Shown: positions 8,054 through 17,437, counted from the first letter of the stretch. The stretch: DNA of 64,000 nt from Pelomonas sp. SE-A7 (GCF_030345705.1 NZ_JAUASW010000002.1:310001-374000), one strand, 5' to 3'. The notes: generated by a model from the letters alone, not told the origin. Numbers and translations are program-made.

Positions 8054-9106
8054 ATGTCCACAAGTCAATCCAGACTGGGTGCCGCCACGCTGCGCGCCAT
8101 CTGCACTGCGGCAATGCTGGCGATCGCCGGTGTTGCCCATGCCGGCCCGGTGATCAACCTGGGCGCTGCCGGCGACTACAGCGGCTTCTTCTTCGGCAAC
8201 CTCACCGCGCACTCTGATATCGAAGGCCGCCTGGCAGTGCGCGGCAACCTGTCGCTCAACAGCATTTCGGTCGGCTACCGCAATCCGTCGCCCCATGGCG
8301 CCTCGGGCAGCCAGGACCCCAGCCTGGTGGTCGGCGGCAACATCAAGATCGGCGGCGGCGCCATCTACAACGGGCCCAGCAATCCCGCCGTCGATAGCAA
8401 CGCCGGCATGGGTCCGACGGGCGCATCCTGGCTCACACAGGCCGGCGGCGTCGTGCAAGGCACCGGCGTCTACGGCGGCAACGACCTCGGCTCGGCCGGC
8501 TATCTGAGCCTCAGCAAGGGTGACCAGGCCTCCATCCAGCAGATGTTCACCGACACCGCGGCGCTGCTGCAGGGCCTGTCGGCCGACCTCGGCGCCCTGG
8601 CCAGTACCGGCACGGTCACGCGCGGCTGGGACCTGCTGCTGCGCGGCGGCAGTGCAGGCACCGGCGCAGGCCTGCAGGTCTTCAACATTGCCGACAACAA
8701 CATCAAGCCCTTCACGCTGGATGCCGCGAGCTTCGATGCCGACGACTACATCATCATCAACCTGACGGCCGGCGGCACGCTGAAGTTTGGCTTCGACTGG
8801 CAAGGCAGCCAGCTGTCGCGCTATGCCGACCGGCTGATCTTCAATGTGCTGAACGCCGACAAGGTCGAGCTGCACTCCGGCTTCGGCACCCTGCTGGCCC
8901 GCCAGGCCGATATCGTCGCGGCGAGCTCGGGCCACTGGGAAGGCTCGGTCATCGCCAACAACATGCTGTCGACGCTGGAGATCGGCTACGAACCCTTGCG
9001 CGAGCAAGAGCCACCGGCACGCGTGCCCGAGCCGCAAGGCCTGGCCCTCGTCGCAGCCGCTCTTGGCGCACTGGCCCTGGCCATGCGCCGCCGCTTGCAG
9101 CGCTGA
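8054..9106 (+). CDS. choice-of-anchor A family PEP-CTERM surface protein
   Basis: A 350-residue exported protein. The signal peptide ends at about residue 30 (VAHA). The mature N-terminus (LGAAGDYSGFFFGNLTAHSDIEGRLAVRGN region) is the hallmark of the choice-of-anchor A domain. The C-terminus has VPEP, a hydrophobic stretch and a basic RRRLQR tail, the PEP-CTERM sorting signal recognised by an exosortase (EpsH/XrtA type). No exosortase lies in the window. PEP-CTERM proteins usually occur in genomes with dedicated EPS clusters, which fits the cluster from 37.5 kb. A GAGGGGTAGAGGG ribosome region precedes the ATG. Confidence 0.85.
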   Translation: MSTSQSRLGAATLRAICTAAMLAIAGVAHAGPVINLGAAGDYSGFFFGNLTAHSDIEGRLAVRGNLSLNSISVGYRNPSPHGASGSQDPSLVVGGNIKIGGGAIYNGPSNPAVDSNAGMGPTGASWLTQAGGVVQGTGVYGGNDLGSAGYLSLSKGDQASIQQMFTDTAALLQGLSADLGALASTGTVTRGWDLLLRGGSAGTGAGLQVFNIADNNIKPFTLDAASFDADDYIIINLTAGGTLKFGFDWQGSQLSRYADRLIFNVLNADKVELHSGFGTLLARQADIVAASSGHWEGSVIANNMLSTLEIGYEPLREQEPPARVPEPQGLALVAAALGALALAMRRRLQR

Positions 9107-9121
9107 TTACGCGATCAGCGC
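9100..9121. terminator. hairpin shared by two convergent genes
   Basis: A perfect 8-bp inverted repeat (GCGCTGAT at 9100-9107, ATCAGCGC at 9114-9121) with a 6-base loop contains the stop codons of both the PEP-CTERM gene and sppA. There is no T run in either direction, so a bidirectional terminator is only possible. Confidence 0.4.
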
Positions 9122-10122
9122 AGTTGCGCTGTCGCGCGCAGGGCCTTGACGGCGCCCTCGCCCATGGCCGCGCCGAAGCGCTTGGCCACACGTTCGGCGA
9201 GGTTGTCGCGCGGCGTGTAGTCGATCACCTCCTCGGCCTTGACCACCTCGCGCGCCACGTAGTCGAGGCTGCCGAGATCGTCGGCCAGGCCCAGCTTCAC
9301 GGCCTGCTCGCCACTCCAGAACAGGCCGGAGAAGATCTCCGGCGTTTCCTTCAGGCGCTTGCCGCGGCCCTCGCGCACAACAGCGATGAACTGCTGATGG
9401 ATCTGGTCCAGCATGGCCTGCGCATAGCCGCGCTGCTCGCTCGACAGCGGGGTGTACGGATCCAGCATGCCCTTGTTGCGGCCGGCGGTCAGCAGGCGCC
9501 GCTCGACGCCCAGCTTGTCCATCAAGCCTGTGAAACCGAAGCCGTCCATCAACACACCGATGGAACCGACCACAGAGGCCTTGTCCACATAGATTTCGTC
9601 GGCCGCCGCCGCGATGTAGTAGGCGCCCGAGGCGCAGATTTCCTCGACCACGGCGTAGACCTTCTTGTTGTGCAAGGCCTTGAGCCGCTGGATCTCGTCG
9701 TAGACGATGCCGGCCTGCACCGGGCTGCCACCCGGCGAGTTGATGCGCAGCACGACGGCCTTGGCGCCCTCGTCTTCGAAGGCATTCTTCAGCGCCGACA
9801 GCATCAGCTCGGCGCTGGCCTCGGTATCGACGGCAATTTCGCCCCGCAGCTCGATCAGCGCCGTATGCGGCGTGTTCGGCGCCTGGCCGTGATGGCGCTG
9901 CGAGAAGAACAAGACCCAGGCCAGGAAGACAAAGAACGCCAACCAGATCAGGCGGAAGAAGACCCGCCAGCGCCTTTCGCTGCGCCGGTCCGCGAGGTAG
10001 CTGGCGGCGAACTGCACCAGCAGCTGCTCATAGCCGCCGGCCTGCGAACTTGCAGGCGTGGGCGCGGGTGGCACGACCGCCGGCTGCGGATCGGGAAGGG
10101 GCGGAGGCAGGTCGTCGTTCAT
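9115..10122 (-). CDS. sppA: signal peptide peptidase SppA-type S49 peptidase
   Basis: A 335-residue inner-membrane peptidase with one membrane anchor at about residues 54-73 and a periplasmic S49 domain. The nucleophile is Ser165 in CASGAYYIA, and Lys217 in TAGRNKG is the probable general base. RINSPGGSPVQAG near residue 126 is a family motif. The length fits the short, single-domain SppA that digests left-over signal peptides, not the 600-residue E. coli form. It is the last gene of a minus-strand group with the Rieske protein, HAD phosphatase and rluC. Confidence 0.88.
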   Translation of the reverse strand: MNDDLPPPLPDPQPAVVPPAPTPASSQAGGYEQLLVQFAASYLADRRSERRWRVFFRLIWLAFFVFLAWVLFFSQRHHGQAPNTPHTALIELRGEIAVDTEASAELMLSALKNAFEDEGAKAVVLRINSPGGSPVQAGIVYDEIQRLKALHNKKVYAVVEEICASGAYYIAAAADEIYVDKASVVGSIGVLMDGFGFTGLMDKLGVERRLLTAGRNKGMLDPYTPLSSEQRGYAQAMLDQIHQQFIAVVREGRGKRLKETPEIFSGLFWSGEQAVKLGLADDLGSLDYVAREVVKAEEVIDYTPRDNLAERVAKRFGAAMGEGAVKALRATAQLR

Positions 10123-10150
10123 GGCTAGCTACGCTACGTCGTCTTTTTCG

Positions 10151-10540
10151 TCAATCTTCAAAGGCCGGCTTGGTGTCGCGGGAAGGATACCAATACACCC
10201 TGCCCTCGCTCTCGCTGACCTCCAGCTTGGTCAGGCCCATGCGGCCGCACATGCCGGTGACGCAGCGACCGGTCAAGGGGTCGTACACGGCGCCATGGAT
10301 GGAGCACATGATGTATTGCTTGTCGGCATCGAGGAATTCACCTTCCTGCCAGTCCATCTCGGTCGGCACATGGGCACAGCGGTTCAGGTAGGCCACGACC
10401 TTGCCCTCGAATCGCAGCGCGAAGGCACGGGCCGGCTGGCTGTACTGCAGCACGTCGAAGCTGTGGGCGCGGCCCCGCTCCTCCAGCTCGTCGGAGCCGC
10501 AAAGAGGCAGGCCCTGTCGGTCTTGTTGTTCGTCAGGCAT
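10151..10540 (-). CDS. Rieske [2Fe-2S] ferredoxin-like protein
   Basis: A 129-residue soluble protein with a single Rieske domain. The cluster ligands are visible as C55-x-H57 and C79-x2-H82 (CAH and CSIH). It has no catalytic oxygenase domain and resembles stand-alone Rieske ferredoxins that pass electrons to an oxygenase or have unknown partners. I set the start at the ATG at 10540, which overlaps the end of the HAD gene by eight bases; the longer frame to 10681 is antisense noise. The partner enzyme is not in the window. Confidence 0.85.
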   Translation of the reverse strand: MPDEQQDRQGLPLCGSDELEERGRAHSFDVLQYSQPARAFALRFEGKVVAYLNRCAHVPTEMDWQEGEFLDADKQYIMCSIHGAVYDPLTGRCVTGMCGRMGLTKLEVSESEGRVYWYPSRDTKPAFED

Positions 10541-11198
10541 GGTCCAGCAGCCAGCGCTGCAGTTCGGGAATGGAGTGGCAAATATGCAGCGGACCGAATT
10601 CCTCCAGGTCCGCGGGGTCATGGGCACCATAGCCCACGCCCAGGCTGGCCGTCCCCGCATTGATGGCGAGCTGCAGGTCATGGCTGGTGTCGCCGATCAT
10701 CAAGGTGCGCTCGGGTTCGGCGCCGAACTCCCGCATCAACTGCAGCAGCATGGTCGGGTCCGGCTTGCCGGCGGTTTCGTCGGCGGTGCGGCTGCCGTCG
10801 AACAGGCCTTGCAGGTCGGGAGTCTTCAGCAGCCGGTCCAGGCCCTTGCGGCTCTTGCCGGTGGCGACGGCCAGCCAATGGTGGCGCGCCTTGAGATGGC
10901 GGAGCATGTCCAGCGCTCCCTCGAACAGGCTCAGCTGATCCTCGGCCGCGAAGAAATGGCGGCGGAAGGCCTGGCCCAGCTCGGGATAGCGCTCCCGCGG
11001 CAAGGTCGGCATCGCGTGGGCCAAGGCTTGGTAGAGGTCGAGACCGATCACGTAGCTGGCCTGCTCGTCCGTAGGCACCGGCAGGCCGAGGTCGGCGGCG
11101 GCCGACTGGATGCACTTGCCGATCAAGGCCGTCGAGTCGTACAGCGTGCCATCCCAATCGAACACGATCAGGTCGAAGCGCTGCGGGCGGCCGCTCAT
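10533..11198 (-). CDS. HAD-superfamily phosphatase (Gph-like, subfamily IA)
   Basis: A 221-residue haloacid-dehalogenase-type hydrolase. Motif I is FDWDGT with nucleophile Asp14 and acid/base Asp16; motif II is AVATGKS; motif IV is LMIGDTSHD. The helical cap inserted after motif I marks subfamily IA, which includes phosphoglycolate phosphatase Gph and phosphatases of small sugar phosphates. The substrate is uncertain. The ATG at 11198 overlaps the rluC TGA in an ATGA arrangement, so it is translationally coupled. Confidence 0.85.
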   Translation of the reverse strand: MSGRPQRFDLIVFDWDGTLYDSTALIGKCIQSAAADLGLPVPTDEQASYVIGLDLYQALAHAMPTLPRERYPELGQAFRRHFFAAEDQLSLFEGALDMLRHLKARHHWLAVATGKSRKGLDRLLKTPDLQGLFDGSRTADETAGKPDPTMLLQLMREFGAEPERTLMIGDTSHDLQLAINAGTASLGVGYGAHDPADLEEFGPLHICHSIPELQRWLLDHA

Positions 11199-12235
11199 GG
11201 CGTCACCGCCTGGACGAGCGCAGCGCAATCGGCCGGCAGGTCGGCCAGCAGCTCCATGGTCTCGCCGCTGGCCGGATGGGTAAATTGCAAGCGCTTGGCA
11301 TGCAGGAACATGCGATCGAATTTCAACGGGCCGCGGGCCATGGCCTTGTTCGCCACGAAATCGCCGTACTTGGGATCGCCGACGATGGGGTGGCCGGCAT
11401 GGGCCAGGTGCACGCGGATCTGATGGGTGCGGCCGGTCTTGATGGTCACGTCCAGCAGGCTGTAGCCCTGGAGCTTCCGGGCCACGCGCACCAGGCTGAT
11501 GGATCGCTTGGCCTGTTCGGCCCCCTGGTCGTGCGAGCTGGTCACCGCCCTAACCCAGCGCTCGCCATCGCTGCCGACGAACTTCAGGAGCGGTACATCG
11601 ATCACCTTCTTGTTCTCGGCCCAGTCGCCTATCACCAGGGCGGCATAGGTCTTGCCGGTCTCGCGCTCGCGGAACTGGTCTTGAAGGGAGGTCAGCGCAC
11701 TGCGCTTCTTGGCGATCAGCAAGAGGCCCGAGGTTTCCTTGTCGAGCCGGTGCACCAGTTCCAGGAACTTGGCCGTCGGCCGCGCCTGCCGCAGTTGCTC
11801 GATCACGCCAAAGCTCACGCCCGAGCCGCCATGGACGGCGACGCCGGCCGGCTTGTTGACCGCGATCAGGTGCTCGTCCTCGAACACGATGGGGAACTCC
11901 CGCGCCGGCACCGCCGGGGCTGCCGCTTTTTCAGGCACCCGCACCGGAGGCACGCGGACCTCGTCGCCCAGTTCCAGCCGCGTGTCGGCCTGGGCCCGGC
12001 CCTTGTTCACCCGCACCTCGCCGGCCCTTATCACGCGGTAGACATGGGTTTTGGGCACGCCCTTGAGCTCGCGCAGCAGGAAGTTGTCCAGCCGTTGGCC
12101 GGCCGAGCCCTCGTCGACCGTCACCCGGCGGACCTGGGGTTTCTCCGTAGCCAACTCAGGCTTGGCAGCTTGTGGCCGGGCCGGCTTCTCAGCGGCGGGC
12201 CGCTGGGCTTTAGCCCGTATAATCTTCGTCACCAC
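11195..12235 (-). CDS. rluC: 23S rRNA pseudouridine synthase RluC
   Basis: A 346-residue RluA-family pseudouridine synthase. An S4 RNA-binding domain (about residues 45-95: QRLDNFL to LGDEV) precedes the catalytic domain with HRLDKETSG and catalytic Asp165. RTHQIRVH near the end is also conserved. RluC modifies three uridines of 23S rRNA in E. coli; the position next to and divergent from rne, as in many proteobacteria, supports RluC over RluD. The start is GTG at 12235, and a basic, Pro/Ala-rich N-terminal tail of about 35 residues precedes the S4 domain. Confidence 0.88.
   Translation of the reverse strand: MVTKIIRAKAQRPAAEKPARPQAAKPELATEKPQVRRVTVDEGSAGQRLDNFLLRELKGVPKTHVYRVIRAGEVRVNKGRAQADTRLELGDEVRVPPVRVPEKAAAPAVPAREFPIVFEDEHLIAVNKPAGVAVHGGSGVSFGVIEQLRQARPTAKFLELVHRLDKETSGLLLIAKKRSALTSLQDQFRERETGKTYAALVIGDWAENKKVIDVPLLKFVGSDGERWVRAVTSSHDQGAEQAKRSISLVRVARKLQGYSLLDVTIKTGRTHQIRVHLAHAGHPIVGDPKYGDFVANKAMARGPLKFDRMFLHAKRLQFTHPASGETMELLADLPADCAALVQAVTP
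12218..12223 (+). promoter_or_regulatory. candidate rne promoter -10 box
   Basis: A perfect TATAAT lies on the plus strand inside the 5' end of rluC, preceded by a GGGCT-TT-AGCCC palindrome at 12205-12216. No good -35 box is seen at 17 bases. If used, it would give rne a 5' leader of about 650 bases. Confidence 0.4.
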
Positions 12236-12879
12236 AAGTCCGCTCTAAGTGTTTGATTTTTCAGATTTTACCCGTGCAAGACACGCGGAAATGCTGAAAG
12301 CGGACGGTGGCGACAGGGTGGGAACGCGAGTTCCGGCCCGGTCGACAACCCGGTGATGCAGGGTGCAATCGTGGCGAGCGGGCCTGTTCCCCAAGTGATC
12401 AGGCGGCCTGCGGCGCTGCACCCCAAGCGCAAGTAGAGAAAGAGACGAGCCCTGTCGTCCCTGCCCTTTCGCAGGAACGCCAGCAGACAAAGGTTTTTTG
12501 AGTCACCAGGCCGGTCCAGCCTTCAGAGTTCGACCGCCTGGTGGCAGCGTCCCACAGTCCGCGCCATGAGCACGATTCCCCCCACCCCCCACCGCCTTTG
12601 TGCGCGACCCCGGCTTGAAGCCGGCGTCGCCCTCGGCCGTGGCCGGGCCGCAGCGCCAGGAGCGCTGCGTCAATGGGAGCTTGCCATCGCACCGCCTGAG
12701 GCCACGCACGCGCCAACGCTGCACTGCTGACCGACAAGATCGGCTCCAGCACCAGTCCAGGGCGATTCCTTCCTCGGCTCCTCCAAAGCGCATGCATCTG
12801 ACAGTCGCCCTGGCCGCATGGCCAGGCGACGGCATGCTGCGCGCCTCGCAACCAAGAAGAGGCGCGCGAGGAGTGATGT
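12236..12879 (+). other. long rluC-rne intergenic region, probable rne 5' leader
   Basis: This 644-base gap contains no convincing gene. It has several short inverted repeats, for example CCTGC-N6-GCAGG near 12460 and CCGGCTT-G-AAGCCGG near 12612, and ends with a GAGGAG ribosome site before the rne ATG. In E. coli the rne leader is long and structured and lets RNase E degrade its own mRNA; the length here suggests the same autoregulation. The open frames crossing this region run into rne antisense and lack protein-like composition. Confidence 0.6.
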
Positions 12880-15777
12880 ATGAAGCGAATGTTGATCAAC
12901 GCGACGCAGCAGGAAGAGCGGCGTCTTGCCATCGTTGACGGCCAGAAGCTGCTGGACTTCGAGACCGAGATCGAAGGCCGCGAGCAGCGCAAGGGCAATA
13001 TCTACAAGGCGGTAGTGACCCGCGTCGAGCCCTCGCTCGAAGCCTGTTTCGTCGACTACGGCGAAGACCGCCACGGCTTCCTGCCGTTCAAGGAAATCGC
13101 CCGCCAGTACTTCCGCGAAGGCGTGGATGTGCGCAGCGCGCGCATCCAGGACGCGATCAAGGAAGGCCAGGAACTGCTGGTCCAGGTCGAGAAGGAAGAG
13201 CGTGGCAACAAGGGCGCCGCCCTGACCACCTTCGTCTCGCTGGCTGGCCGCTATCTGGTGCTGATGCCCAACAACCCGCGTGGCGGTGGCGTCTCGCGCC
13301 GCATCGAGGGCGAGGACCGCGAAGAACTGAAGGAAAACCTCGACCAGCTCGAGTACCCCAAGGGAATGAGTCTGATCGCCCGCACTGCCGGCATCGGCCG
13401 CTCGGCTGCCGAGCTGCAGTGGGACCTGAACTACATGCTCAAGCTCTGGAGCGCGATCGATGACGCGTCCAAGGGCGGCAAGGGTGCCTACCTGATCTAT
13501 CAGGAGTCGTCGCTGGTGATACGCGCGATCCGCGACTACTTCACCGCCGACATCGGCGAAATCCTGATCGATACCGACGACCTGTTCGAACAGGCCCACC
13601 AGTTCATGAACCACGTGATGCCCGACCAGGGCCATCGCGTGAAGCGCTACCGCGACGACGCGCCGCTGTTCAGCCGCTTCCAGATCGAACACCAGATCGA
13701 AACCGCCTTCAGCCGCACGGTCAACCTGCCCTCGGGCGGCGCCATCGTGATCGACCACACCGAGGCCCTGGTCTCGGTCGACGTCAACTCGGCCCGCGCC
13801 ACCCGTGGCGGCGACATCGAGGAAACCGCCACCCGCACCAATCTGGAAGCCGCCGATGAAATCGCGCGCCAGATGCGCCTGCGCGACCTGGGCGGCCTGA
13901 TCGTCGTCGACTTCATCGACATGGAAGAGTCGAAGAACCGTCGCGAAGTCGAACAGCGCCTGCGCGATGCACTGCGCCAGGACCGCGCCCGCGTGCAGTT
14001 CGCCTCGATCAGCAAGTTCGGCCTGCTCGAACTGAGCCGCCAGCGCCTGCGCCCGGCGCTGAGCGAAGGCAACCACATCACCTGCCCACGCTGCAACGGC
14101 ACCGGCCACATCCGCGACACCGAATCCTCGGCGCTGCAGATCCTGCGCATGGTCCAGGAAGAAGCGATGAAGGACAACACCGCCGCCGTGCACGTGCAAG
14201 TGCCGGTGGAAGTGACCTCCTTCCTGCTGAACGAGAAGCGCACCGAGATCACCAAGATCGAGCTGAAGCAGCGTGTCACCGTGCTGCTGGTGCCGAATAA
14301 GCATCTCGAGACGCCCAACTACAAGCTGGAGCGCCTGCGCCACGACGATCCGCGCCTGGAGAACCTGCAGGCCAGCTACACCATGATCGACGAGCCGCAG
14401 GAAGAGGTGGGCATCACCCGCCGCGGCGCCGACGACAAGGGCAAGAGCAAGCAGGAGCCGGTGATCAAAGGCATCCTGCCCGAGCAGCCCGCTCCCATCG
14501 CCCCGCCCAAGCCCGAGCCGGTCGCCAAGGCAGCTCCGGTGGCTGCACCAGTGGCGGCCCCGGCCGTCAGCGGCGGCTTCATGGGCTGGCTGAAGAAGAT
14601 CTTCGGCAGCGAGCCCGAGGCCGCCCCGGCCCCGGCTCCGGTCGAGGCCAAGCCGGCCGAGCGCAAGGAAGGTGGCAAGCGCGGTGAAGGCCGTGGCGAC
14701 GGTCGCCGTGGCGGCCGTGGTGATCGTTCCGAGCGCGGCGAGCGTGGCGAACGAGGCGAGCAGCAGCGCGGTGGCGAACAGCGCCGTGGTGGCCGCAACG
14801 AAGCCAAGGAAGCCGGGCGTGGTGAAGGCCAGCGCGGCGACCAGCGTCGCCGTGGCGATGCCAACAAGCCCGAAGGCCAGGAGAACCAGCAGCCGCGCGC
14901 CGAGCGCAACGAGCAGCAACCGCGTGCCGAGCGCGGTGAGCGCAGCGAGCGTGGCGAAGGCCGTCGCCAGCGTGGCGAGCGGACCGAGCGTGCGGTCGAG
15001 GCGGCTCAGGCCGAACTCGCAGCCAAGCCCGAGGCCCTGACCGAAAACCCGGCGTTCGCCGACACCCAGCCTGACGGCATCGAAGCCGCTGCCACCGAGG
15101 CCAGCAGCGATGAACGCCAGGGCCGCCGCCGCCGCCGCCGTGGTGGCCGTGGTGAGCGTGGCCAGGAAGGCACGGAAGCTCAGCAGCCGGTGGCCGAAGG
15201 CGATCAGGCAGCAGCACCCGAGGCCGCCGAAGAAGCCGTCGCCCAAGGCGCCGAAGGCGAAGGCCAGGACGAGGCTCGTAGCGAAGAAGGCCGTGAAGGT
15301 GGCCGTCGCCGTCGCAGCCGTGACCGCTATCGCCGCGAGCGCCGCGAGGACGGCCAGGCCGAGGGTACGCCCGCCGAAGAAGGCGGTCAGGCCCAGCTGG
15401 CCCTGGACGCCCCGGCTCCGGAGACCGACCTGCCCGAGTCGCCCGCTCCCGAGGCGCCCCCGCCGTACGCACCGCCTCCGGCTGCTCCGGCGCCGGCACC
15501 GGTGGTCGCCGCCGTGGCTCCGCCGCCGGCCGTCGAGCGCTTCGAGCTGCCGCTGGCTTCGCTGCACTCCATCGCCGAGGCCGCCGGCCTGCAGTGGGTG
15601 AATTCCGATGCCGACAAGATCCGCGAAGTCCAGGCCGCCATCGCCGCCGAGCCCAAGCCGGTCCATGTGCCGCGCGAGCGTCCGCCGGCCGTGGTGATCG
15701 ACGAAGGCCCGCTGGTCCTGGTCGAGACCCGCAAGGACCTCAGCCAGATCAAGCTGCCGTTCGAGGTCCAGGGCTGA
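12880..15777 (+). CDS. rne: ribonuclease E
   Basis: A 965-residue endoribonuclease that starts mRNA decay and processes rRNA and tRNA. The N-terminal half carries the S1 domain (about 36-120), the catalytic Asp301 (SVDVNS) and Asp344 (VVDFIDM), and the Zn-link cysteines C402 and C405 (CPRC). A short amphipathic GWLKKIFG segment near residue 568 is a likely membrane anchor. The rest to about residue 860 is a disordered, Arg/Glu/Gly-rich RNA-binding scaffold, and a conserved-looking ending follows (QIKLPFEVQ). In E. coli the scaffold holds degradosome partners; which ones bind here is unknown. Confidence 0.95.
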   Translation: MKRMLINATQQEERRLAIVDGQKLLDFETEIEGREQRKGNIYKAVVTRVEPSLEACFVDYGEDRHGFLPFKEIARQYFREGVDVRSARIQDAIKEGQELLVQVEKEERGNKGAALTTFVSLAGRYLVLMPNNPRGGGVSRRIEGEDREELKENLDQLEYPKGMSLIARTAGIGRSAAELQWDLNYMLKLWSAIDDASKGGKGAYLIYQESSLVIRAIRDYFTADIGEILIDTDDLFEQAHQFMNHVMPDQGHRVKRYRDDAPLFSRFQIEHQIETAFSRTVNLPSGGAIVIDHTEALVSVDVNSARATRGGDIEETATRTNLEAADEIARQMRLRDLGGLIVVDFIDMEESKNRREVEQRLRDALRQDRARVQFASISKFGLLELSRQRLRPALSEGNHITCPRCNGTGHIRDTESSALQILRMVQEEAMKDNTAAVHVQVPVEVTSFLLNEKRTEITKIELKQRVTVLLVPNKHLETPNYKLERLRHDDPRLENLQASYTMIDEPQEEVGITRRGADDKGKSKQEPVIKGILPEQPAPIAPPKPEPVAKAAPVAAPVAAPAVSGGFMGWLKKIFGSEPEAAPAPAPVEAKPAERKEGGKRGEGRGDGRRGGRGDRSERGERGERGEQQRGGEQRRGGRNEAKEAGRGEGQRGDQRRRGDANKPEGQENQQPRAERNEQQPRAERGERSERGEGRRQRGERTERAVEAAQAELAAKPEALTENPAFADTQPDGIEAAATEASSDERQGRRRRRRGGRGERGQEGTEAQQPVAEGDQAAAPEAAEEAVAQGAEGEGQDEARSEEGREGGRRRRSRDRYRRERREDGQAEGTPAEEGGQAQLALDAPAPETDLPESPAPEAPPPYAPPPAAPAPAPVVAAVAPPPAVERFELPLASLHSIAEAAGLQWVNSDADKIREVQAAIAAEPKPVHVPRERPPAVVIDEGPLVLVETRKDLSQIKLPFEVQG

Positions 15778-15809
15778 AACTGAGTCCGTTTCTGCCCTGA
15801 CAATACGCA

Positions 15810-15843
15810 CGCCGCCGGGCCACCGCCCGGCGGCGTTTCTTCT
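15810..15843 (+). terminator. Rho-independent terminator of rne
   Basis: An 11-bp GC-rich stem (15810-15820 with 15825-15835) with a CACC loop, followed by TTTCTTCTT. It lies 32 bases past the rne stop. Confidence 0.9.
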
Positions 15844-15883
15844 TGACCGCCACAAGCATCATTACGACGGAGAGAGACAAGCC

Positions 15884-17437
15884 GTGACCATCGCCCTAGA
15901 CCCCGGCAGCAAGGCCGCAGCAGCGCCCAAGATGCCGCCGCAGATCCCCTACATCATCGGCAACGAAGGATGCGAGCGCTTCAGCTTCTACGGCATGCGC
16001 AACATCCTGACGGTGTTCCTGATGACCAGCCTCTTGCTGTCCATTCCGGAACCGCTGCGCAAGGGCGAGGCCAAGGATGTGTTCCACACCTTTGTCATCG
16101 GCGTCTACTTCTTCCCGCTGCTGGGCGGCTGGATCGCCGACCGCTTCTTCGGCAAGTACAACACCATCTTCTGGCTCAGCCTGCTTTACTGCTGCGGCCA
16201 TGCCTGCCTGGCGGTCTTCGAGAACAACCTGCGAGGCTTCTACTTCGGCCTGTTCCTGATCGCCCTGGGCTCGGGCGGCATCAAGCCGCTGGTCAGCAGC
16301 TTCGTCGGCGACCAGTTCGACCAGAGCAACCGGTCGCTGGCCCAGAAGGTCTTCGACGGCTTCTACTGGATCATCAACTTCGGCTCCTTCTTCGCCTCGC
16401 TGCTGATGCCGCTGTTCCTGAAGAACTTCGGTGCCAGCGTCGCCTTCGGCATCCCTGGCGTCTTCATGTTCATCGCGACGATGATCTTCTGGGCCGGCCG
16501 CAAGAAGTACATCCACGTGAAGCCAACGGCCCATGAGGACCCGAACAGCTTCCTGAAGGTGGTGCGTACTGCGCTGGGCCAAGGCGCCCGAGGTCAGGCG
16601 CTGGCCCTGTCGGGCATGCTGCTGGCCGTTGTCGGGCTGTTTGCGTACAAGGACATCGGCATCGTCGCCGCCCTGTGCTCGGCCTTGGTGCTGGTGATGG
16701 GCTTCGGCGGCATCGGCGCCTGGGTCGAACTGCATCGCGCCGTGCCCAAGCATGGCGAGGCCGCGGTCGAAGCCGTGCGCACCGTGCTGCGCCTCCTGGT
16801 GCTGTTCGCGCTGGTGACGCCGTTCTGGTCGCTGTTCGACCAGAAGGCCTCGACCTGGATCCTGCAGGCCGACCAGATGAACAAGCCCGAGTGGTTCCAG
16901 TCCTCGATGATGCAGGCGCTGAATCCGGCCCTGGTCATGATCCTGATCCCGTTCAACAACATGGTGCTCTACCCGCTGCTGAACAGCCTGGGCCTGAAGG
17001 TGACCGCGCTGCGCCGCATGGGCGCCGGCATCGCCTTCTCGGGCCTGGCCTGGATCGTCGTCGGTGGCATGCAGCTGTGGATCGATGACGGCCACGCCGT
17101 GACCATCCTCTGGCAGATCCTGCCCTATGCGCTGCTGACCTTCGGCGAGGTGCTGGTCTCGGCCACCGGCCTGGAGTTCGCCTACAGCCAGGCACCGCTG
17201 GCCATGAAGGGCGTCATCACCAGCTTCTGGAACCTGTCGGTCACCATTGGCAACCTCTGGGTGCTGCTGGCCAACAGCAGCGTCAAGGGCGAGGGTGTGA
17301 CCAACTACATCAAGAGCACCGGCACCAGCGTGACCGCCTTCCAGATGTTCTTCTTCGCCGGCTTTGCGCTGGTGGCGGCGGCCCTGTTCGGCCTCTATGC
17401 GCGCCGCTATCCGCTGCAGGACAACTACCGCAAGTAG
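15884..17437 (+). CDS. proton-dependent oligopeptide transporter (POT/PTR2 family)
   Basis: A 517-residue polytopic membrane protein. Helix 1 carries the POT signature ExxERF as Glu28, Glu31, Arg32 and Phe33, followed by FYG, which couples protons to di- and tripeptide uptake. GSGGIKPLVSSFVGDQF near residue 128 matches the second PTR2 signature, and FYWIINFGS follows. Length and helix count fit the bacterial Dtp/YjdL type. The GTG start is backed by a GGAGAGAG ribosome site. It is bracketed by terminators on both sides, so it is a single-gene unit. Confidence 0.88.
   Translation: MTIALDPGSKAAAAPKMPPQIPYIIGNEGCERFSFYGMRNILTVFLMTSLLLSIPEPLRKGEAKDVFHTFVIGVYFFPLLGGWIADRFFGKYNTIFWLSLLYCCGHACLAVFENNLRGFYFGLFLIALGSGGIKPLVSSFVGDQFDQSNRSLAQKVFDGFYWIINFGSFFASLLMPLFLKNFGASVAFGIPGVFMFIATMIFWAGRKKYIHVKPTAHEDPNSFLKVVRTALGQGARGQALALSGMLLAVVGLFAYKDIGIVAALCSALVLVMGFGGIGAWVELHRAVPKHGEAAVEAVRTVLRLLVLFALVTPFWSLFDQKASTWILQADQMNKPEWFQSSMMQALNPALVMILIPFNNMVLYPLLNSLGLKVTALRRMGAGIAFSGLAWIVVGGMQLWIDDGHAVTILWQILPYALLTFGEVLVSATGLEFAYSQAPLAMKGVITSFWNLSVTIGNLWVLLANSSVKGEGVTNYIKSTGTSVTAFQMFFFAGFALVAAALFGLYARRYPLQDNYRK

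Noticed and set aside
12399..12998. Open frames in the rluC-rne gap on both strands
   Set aside because: They run into rne antisense or lack start signals and protein-like composition.
14650..15370. Short repeated GC-rich units that could be taken for a repeat array
   Set aside because: They are in frame and encode the Arg/Gly/Glu repeats of the RNase E scaffold; no regular spacer pattern, so not CRISPR.
12670..15855. A 1061-residue open frame on the minus strand opposite rne
   Set aside because: It is a shadow of the Arg/Glu/Gly-rich rne coding sequence in high-GC DNA; it has low-complexity composition and no ribosome site.
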